A stretch of 9,312 nt of DNA from Prevotellaceae bacterium UBA1710. Lineage in GTDB: Bacteria; Bacteroidota; Bacteroidia; Bacteroidales; Bacteroidaceae. A program made the position numbers and the translations under genes. This document shows, piece after piece, positions 6,751 to 9,312 of the stretch (within the stretch, counting starts at the first letter, position 1; the number at the start of each line of letters is the position of its first letter). Location: positions 1-9,312 of the forward strand of contig DCJC01000084.1 of NCBI GenBank assembly GCA_002317355.1, read 5' to 3'. The notes below the pieces were generated by a model. That model had not been told where the DNA came from and made no database searches. It saw only the letters and a list, made by a program, of their open reading frames with translations.

Positions 6751-7679
6751 TTCTCGATGATAAAGTTTATGGCTTCTTGCTCAACAATTATCTTCATCGG
6801 ATCAAGTGATGTGTCCACGTCAGAGAATGAATGACCGTCGATGCTTACAGGTGTATTCTTTGGCGCTTTGATGGTGATATCATGACAGCGATAGGGGAGG
6901 ATGTTCTTGTGGTTAAGAATCTTGCCACGGATGAACAATCCTATGCCTGAGAATATCTGTGTCAAAACGGTATTATGAACTACCGTTACGTCGATCATTC
7001 CGTTGTATGGAACCGCATTTGGAGTCTGACCGAAGCCTAATGCACTACCTATGCACATGGTCATCACACTATGCTGCTCTGTTTCATAATTGATGGTATA
7101 TTCCATCTTCCAGAACATGCGTTGGAAGAGCAACAGCACAAAAGATATTACGTATGATATCTTTCTTGACCAGAATATTTTTCTTGTTTCTTTGCGTAGG
7201 TGCTGAATGCCTGCTACAAGTCCGATGTTTACGCAATTTAGGAAATATCTGTTTTGTTTTTGCCCCTCTTTATTCGTGTAGATTAGACAACCTGCATCAA
7301 TCTTTCTGATACGTCTTGCCGCAATCGATTCCACCGCAAGGTTTATGTCCTTCTCTGTCAATCCCCAGAATGCAGCAAAATCATTCATTATTCCATTTGG
7401 AATTACAGATAGCACAACACGCTCCCTAACCTCTTTCTCTTCTCTCATCAGGCAGTTTGCAGCATTGCATAAAGCGGCATCTCCACCACAGATGATGATA
7501 TCATCATAACCGTTGTGGATTAGCATTGATACAAGTCGTTCTACGCTTTGTACGCTCTCGCTCTGCACAAGATCATATTTAATCCCGTGCATTTCGAGGC
7601 TTTCGGCAATCTTTTGCCAGCGCTTCTTAGGCGATTTGAATCCCTCTTGTTTTGGACAGTATATCAGGCCTGTCTTCAT
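6747..7679 (-). CDS. Diacylglycerol kinase family (DAGK/YegS-like) lipid kinase
   Basis: 310 aa, a usual length for the soluble DAGK/YegS/BmrU family. The N-terminal nucleotide-binding domain has IIICGGDAALCNAANCL (61-77), matching GGDGTxNEVxNG, and IPNGIMNDF (93-101), matching the GTxNDFAR loop. The C-terminal beta-rich domain has RYFLNCVNIGL (144-154), GFGQTPNAVPYNGMIDV (215-231) and SIDGHSF (279-285). Residues 173-190 are hydrophobic and could help membrane association. It should phosphorylate a lipid hydroxyl such as diacylglycerol at the inner face of the membrane; the real substrate is not evident. The glycine-rich loop reads GGDAA instead of GGDGT and the second loop has Ile-Met where Thr-Gly is common, probably subfamily features. 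It starts 18 nt after the miaA stop, so it is cotranscribed with miaA. No strong terminator follows, so readthrough into the glucan operon is possible. Confidence 0.85.
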   Translation of the reverse strand: MKTGLIYCPKQEGFKSPKKRWQKIAESLEMHGIKYDLVQSESVQSVERLVSMLIHNGYDDIIICGGDAALCNAANCLMREEKEVRERVVLSVIPNGIMNDFAAFWGLTEKDINLAVESIAARRIRKIDAGCLIYTNKEGQKQNRYFLNCVNIGLVAGIQHLRKETRKIFWSRKISYVISFVLLLFQRMFWKMEYTINYETEQHSVMTMCIGSALGFGQTPNAVPYNGMIDVTVVHNTVLTQIFSGIGLFIRGKILNHKNILPYRCHDITIKAPKNTPVSIDGHSFSDVDTSLDPMKIIVEQEAINFIIEK

Positions 7680-7697
7680 CTTGCTGATTGTTTGTAA

Positions 7698-8696
7698 CTA
7701 GAATCCTGTTATGTTTCTGATCGCTTTCACTTTTTCTTCCATAGGAAGCATGGCGTCAATCCAGTTTATTGTGCAACCGCGTCTTTCCATGCCACGGAAC
7801 CAAGTCATCTGGCGCTTAGCAAACTGATGGATGGCTATCTCGAGTTCCTTGAGCATACTATCGTATGAACGTTTGCCGATTACGTACTCGGTAACATATT
7901 TATACTCAAGTCCGTAGTATATGAGGTCGTCAGCGCTTACTCCCGAATCAAGGATTCGTTTTATCTCGTCCACCATGCCCTCATCGACGCGGTTCTTCAG
8001 TCGGGTGGATATCTTTCTCCTGCGTTCATCGCGAGGGATATCGACACCGATGATGGTAGTCTCTATTGGTGGGAAATAGCGGTCTTCGGTCTTGTGCTCA
8101 AGATTGTATGCCTCTATCTCTATGGCTCTTATAGCGCGTTGAGGAGAGTCAACATCCGTCTTGTTGTGCATATCCGAATTGTTCTTCTCCTTCAGGTCCA
8201 TGAGGATGGCAGTAAGTTCAGTCATATTCTTATGACTGAGTTCTTCGCGTAATTCCTCGTTCTTCGGAACGGGAGAGAGGTGGTACTCACGAATGACGGA
8301 TTCCACATATAGACCAGAGCCGCCACAAAGGATAGGCAGGGCACCGCGTGAGGTGATATCCTCGTATGCTTTCAGAAAATCCTGCTGAAACTCAAAGATG
8401 TTGTATTTCTCGCCTGGATCGCAGATGTCAATGAGGTGGTATGGGATCTTGGTGATGGGTGATGGGATTTGGGTGGTAGGTGATGGGTGTTGGGTGTTGG
8501 CTTCTTGGATCTTTACCTCGTAGTCGCACAAATCCTTACCCGTACCGATGTCCATCCCTCTATACACCTGACGAGAGTCGCCCGAGATGATTTCTGCTGG
8601 CTGCCCTTCTGCGATAAGAGATGCGGCAAGATGAGCAGCGAGAGTTGTCTTTCCCGATGCCGTAGGTCCTATTATGGTTATCATCTTTTGTTTCAT
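7698..8696 (-). CDS. miaA: tRNA dimethylallyltransferase MiaA
   Basis: 332 aa from the ATG at 8696-8694; an in-frame TTG at 8705 overlaps the -7 box and is not a credible start. MiaA transfers dimethylallyl from DMAPP to N6 of A37 in tRNAs reading UNN codons. Seen: P-loop GPTASGKT (10-17); SGDSRQVYRGMDIGTGKDL (38-56) with Asp40 as general base; the substrate-channel region IPYHLIDICDPGEKYNIFEFQ (split around residue 95); CGGSGLYVES (124-133); RAIRAIEIEAYN; and FAKRQMTWFRG (292-302), the C-terminal tRNA-contacting signature. Residues about 62-83 are a Pro/Ser/Thr-rich insertion made by a heptamer DNA repeat, just before IPYHLIDI. The protein is otherwise complete. It heads a two-gene unit with the lipid kinase. 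The first nucleotides of the mRNA should lie at or a few bases before the ATG. Confidence 0.95.
   Translation of the reverse strand: MKQKMITIIGPTASGKTTLAAHLAASLIAEGQPAEIISGDSRQVYRGMDIGTGKDLCDYEVKIQEANTQHPSPTTQIPSPITKIPYHLIDICDPGEKYNIFEFQQDFLKAYEDITSRGALPILCGGSGLYVESVIREYHLSPVPKNEELREELSHKNMTELTAILMDLKEKNNSDMHNKTDVDSPQRAIRAIEIEAYNLEHKTEDRYFPPIETTIIGVDIPRDERRRKISTRLKNRVDEGMVDEIKRILDSGVSADDLIYYGLEYKYVTEYVIGKRSYDSMLKELEIAIHQFAKRQMTWFRGMERRGCTINWIDAMLPMEEKVKAIRNITGF
8450..8498. repeat. Heptanucleotide tandem repeat inside miaA (7 units)
   Basis: On the plus strand seven 7-nt units run without a break: TGGTGAT, GGGTGAT, GGGATTT, GGGTGGT, AGGTGAT, GGGTGTT, GGGTGTT. On the coding strand three units equal seven codons, which is why the protein shows a 7-residue rhythm (HPSPTTQ then IPSPITK). 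The reading frame is kept across it. A gain or loss of one or two units would shift the miaA frame. Confidence 0.85.
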
Positions 8697-8702
8697 TGGG
8701 TG

Positions 8703-8733
8703 CAAAGGTACGAAAAATAAGTGAAAAGCGAAA
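8703..8733 (-). promoter_or_regulatory. Bacteroidetes-type promoter of miaA
   Basis: The -7 box TACCTTTG (8710-8703, minus strand) fits TAnnTTTG exactly. With a 19-nt spacer the -33 position reads TTTC (8733-8730), one base off TTTG. Only 6 nt (CACCCA) separate the -7 box from the miaA ATG, so the transcript should be leaderless or nearly so. Confidence 0.65.
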
Positions 8734-8746
8734 AGTGAAGAGTAAA
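8719..8746. repeat. Heptanucleotide tandem repeat over the miaA -33 region
   Basis: Four 7-nt units on the plus strand: AAGTGAA, AAGCGAA, AAGTGAA, GAGTAAA. The -33 position of the miaA promoter (8730-8733) falls inside it, so unit number would change promoter context. Its consensus resembles the repeats in miaA and in the GH2 gene. Confidence 0.65.
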
Positions 8747-8810
8747 GAATTTATATAAAAGATACAAAAACTATTCGTTATACGAGCTGTTTCATGAGAA
8801 AAACTGTAAA

Positions 8811-8936
8811 CTTTAAGGAGTTCAAGGAATACAAGACGAATGTTTGGATATGACGTCTTCCGTATGATTTTTTTGCGGAAAAATACTATTGTCTTGTACT
8901 ACTTGTACTTCTTGCTACTCCTTGTACTTCTTAAAA
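8811..8936. repeat. Imperfect inverted repeat with 9-mer units in the gapA-miaA spacer
   Basis: The right arm has four tandem units near CTTGTACTT (8893-8901, 8902-8910, 8911-8920 with one extra base, 8921-8929). The left arm (8811-8837) carries the same kind of unit in reverse orientation. TACAAGAC (8830-8837) mirrors GTCTTGTA (8891-8898) exactly, and AAGGAGT (8815-8821) mirrors ACTCCTT (8917-8923). The centre has its own small hairpin (GTA with a T-run at 8862-8872, then AAAAA and TAC at 8879-8886). No transposase or protein-coding signal is seen. It may be a non-autonomous palindromic intergenic element or a structured RNA. Confidence 0.5.
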
Positions 8937-8958
8937 TGAAAAATTAGAAAGCAAGTAT

Positions 8959-8996
8959 AAAAAAGAAAGAGAGCATATCCGAAGATATGCTCTCTT
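8959..8996 (-). terminator. Rho-independent terminator of gapA
   Basis: A perfect 13-bp stem (8967-8979 with 8984-8996) is closed, on the minus strand, by a C(UUCG)G tetraloop. After two bases it is followed by six U (complement of 8959-8964). It lies 43 nt after the gapA stop and isolates gapA from miaA. Confidence 0.93.
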
Positions 8997-9039
8997 GTAT
9001 TTAGTTGGATTTCTCCAATCAAGTCGATTTGAAATCGGA

Positions 9040-9312
9040 TTAGATCTCAGAGAAGTACTTGATTGTACGAACCATCTGAGAAGTATAAGAGTTCTCATTG
9101 TCGTACCAAGAAACAACCTGAACCTGGTATGTATCGTCGTCGATCTTGCTAACCATTGTCTGAGTAGCGTCGAAGAGTGAACCGAACTTCATACCGATGA
9201 TATCAGAAGAAACGATCTGATCCTCTGTGTAACCGAAAGACTCAGTACCAGCAGCCTTCATTGCAGCGTTGATACCCTCTACAGTTACGTCCTTACCCTT
9301 AACAACAGCAAC
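9040..9312 (-). CDS. gapA: Glyceraldehyde-3-phosphate dehydrogenase, C-terminal 90 residues (gene continues beyond the window)
   Basis: The frame is open to the end of the window (VAVVKGKDVTVEGINAAMKAA) and stops with TAA at 9042-9040. The end of the protein matches type I phosphorylating GAPDH: LFDATQTM, then VVSWYDNENSYTSQMVRTIKYF, the strongly conserved WYDNE.GY signature near the C-terminus. The position usually Gly in that signature is Ser here. GAPDH converts glyceraldehyde-3-phosphate, NAD and phosphate to 1,3-bisphosphoglycerate in cytoplasmic glycolysis. The catalytic Cys and the NAD domain lie outside the window. It has its own strong terminator, so it is not part of the miaA transcription unit. 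Whether there are further GAPDH copies in the genome cannot be told. Confidence 0.95.
   Translation of the reverse strand, partial: VAVVKGKDVTVEGINAAMKAAGTESFGYTEDQIVSSDIIGMKFGSLFDATQTMVSKIDDDTYQVQVVSWYDNENSYTSQMVRTIKYFSEI

Larger units (their letters stand above)
8697..9039. other. Intergenic spacer between gapA and miaA
   Basis: This stretch of about 340 bases has no convincing gene. From right to left it holds the gapA 3' UTR and terminator, the imperfect inverted repeat, an AT-rich stretch (about 8748-8800), and the heptamer repeat merging into the miaA promoter. A 19-codon ORF at 8794-8853 (plus; MRKTVNFKEFKEYKTNVWI) overlaps the left arm of the inverted repeat and has no visible ribosome site; I do not call it a gene. 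Confidence 0.7.

Noticed and set aside
6737..6756. Possible terminator hairpin at the lipid-kinase stop (CGAGAAAT paired with ATTTCGCG)
   Set aside because: 8-bp stem with one mismatch and no U-tract after it; too weak to call.
8697..8705. TTG start of miaA three codons upstream of the ATG
   Set aside because: It lies within the -7 box and adds nothing conserved.
8450..8746. CRISPR array, because of regularly spaced repeats
   Set aside because: Units are 7 nt in direct tandem without unique spacers.
8794..8853. 19-residue ORF MRKTVNFKEFKEYKTNVWI
   Set aside because: Its codons coincide with the arm of the inverted repeat, so its sequence is explained by the repeat; no upstream signals.

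Overview
The window looks like part of a Bacteroidales chromosome, most likely Prevotella or a close relative. Three things point there: promoters of the Bacteroidetes type (a TTTG -33 box and a TAnnTTTG -7 box), mostly missing Shine-Dalgarno sequences, and a debranching enzyme / GT4 glycosyltransferase / GH57 gene trio that I know from Bacteroides and Prevotella. All assignments come from reading the translated sequence; no database search was possible.

Layout. Positions 1-1659 (+) hold the 3' part of a family GH2 glycoside hydrolase. It meets the next operon tail to tail at a shared hairpin terminator (1714-1739). Positions 6668 down to 1764 (-) are a glycogen or alpha-glucan operon with 20-nt gaps. 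In transcription order it encodes a GH133-type debranching enzyme (6537-4597), a GT4/GT5-like glucan synthase (4576-3275) and a GH57 alpha-amylase-like protein (3254-1764). A good promoter lies at 6638-6668. A 55-nt inverted repeat starts right at the -7 box and would fold in the leader RNA, and four exact copies of an 8-mer are scattered around the promoter. Positions 8696 down to 6747 (-) hold miaA (tRNA dimethylallyltransferase) and a diacylglycerol-kinase-family lipid kinase 18 nt apart, behind a promoter so close to the miaA ATG that the mRNA should be almost leaderless. The spacer 8697-9039 has no convincing gene. It carries a heptamer tandem repeat, a large imperfect inverted repeat and the terminator of gapA. 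The 3' end of gapA (GAPDH) fills 9040-9312 (-).

How the genes work together. The GT4 enzyme should extend an alpha-glucan and the debranching enzyme should trim alpha-1,6 branch points. The GH57 partner appears to have lost both catalytic residues and carries a coiled coil plus a histone-H1-like Lys/Ala/Pro tail, so it is more likely a glucan-binding or structural partner than an amylase. GAPDH lies in central glycolysis. miaA and the lipid kinase are housekeeping genes with no clear link to the glucan operon.

The least expected pattern is a set of short tandem repeats with exact 7-nt period and a shared consensus (about RRGTRAW on the + strand) at three separate places: a linker in the GH2 gene, an in-frame insertion in miaA, and the -33 region of the miaA promoter.
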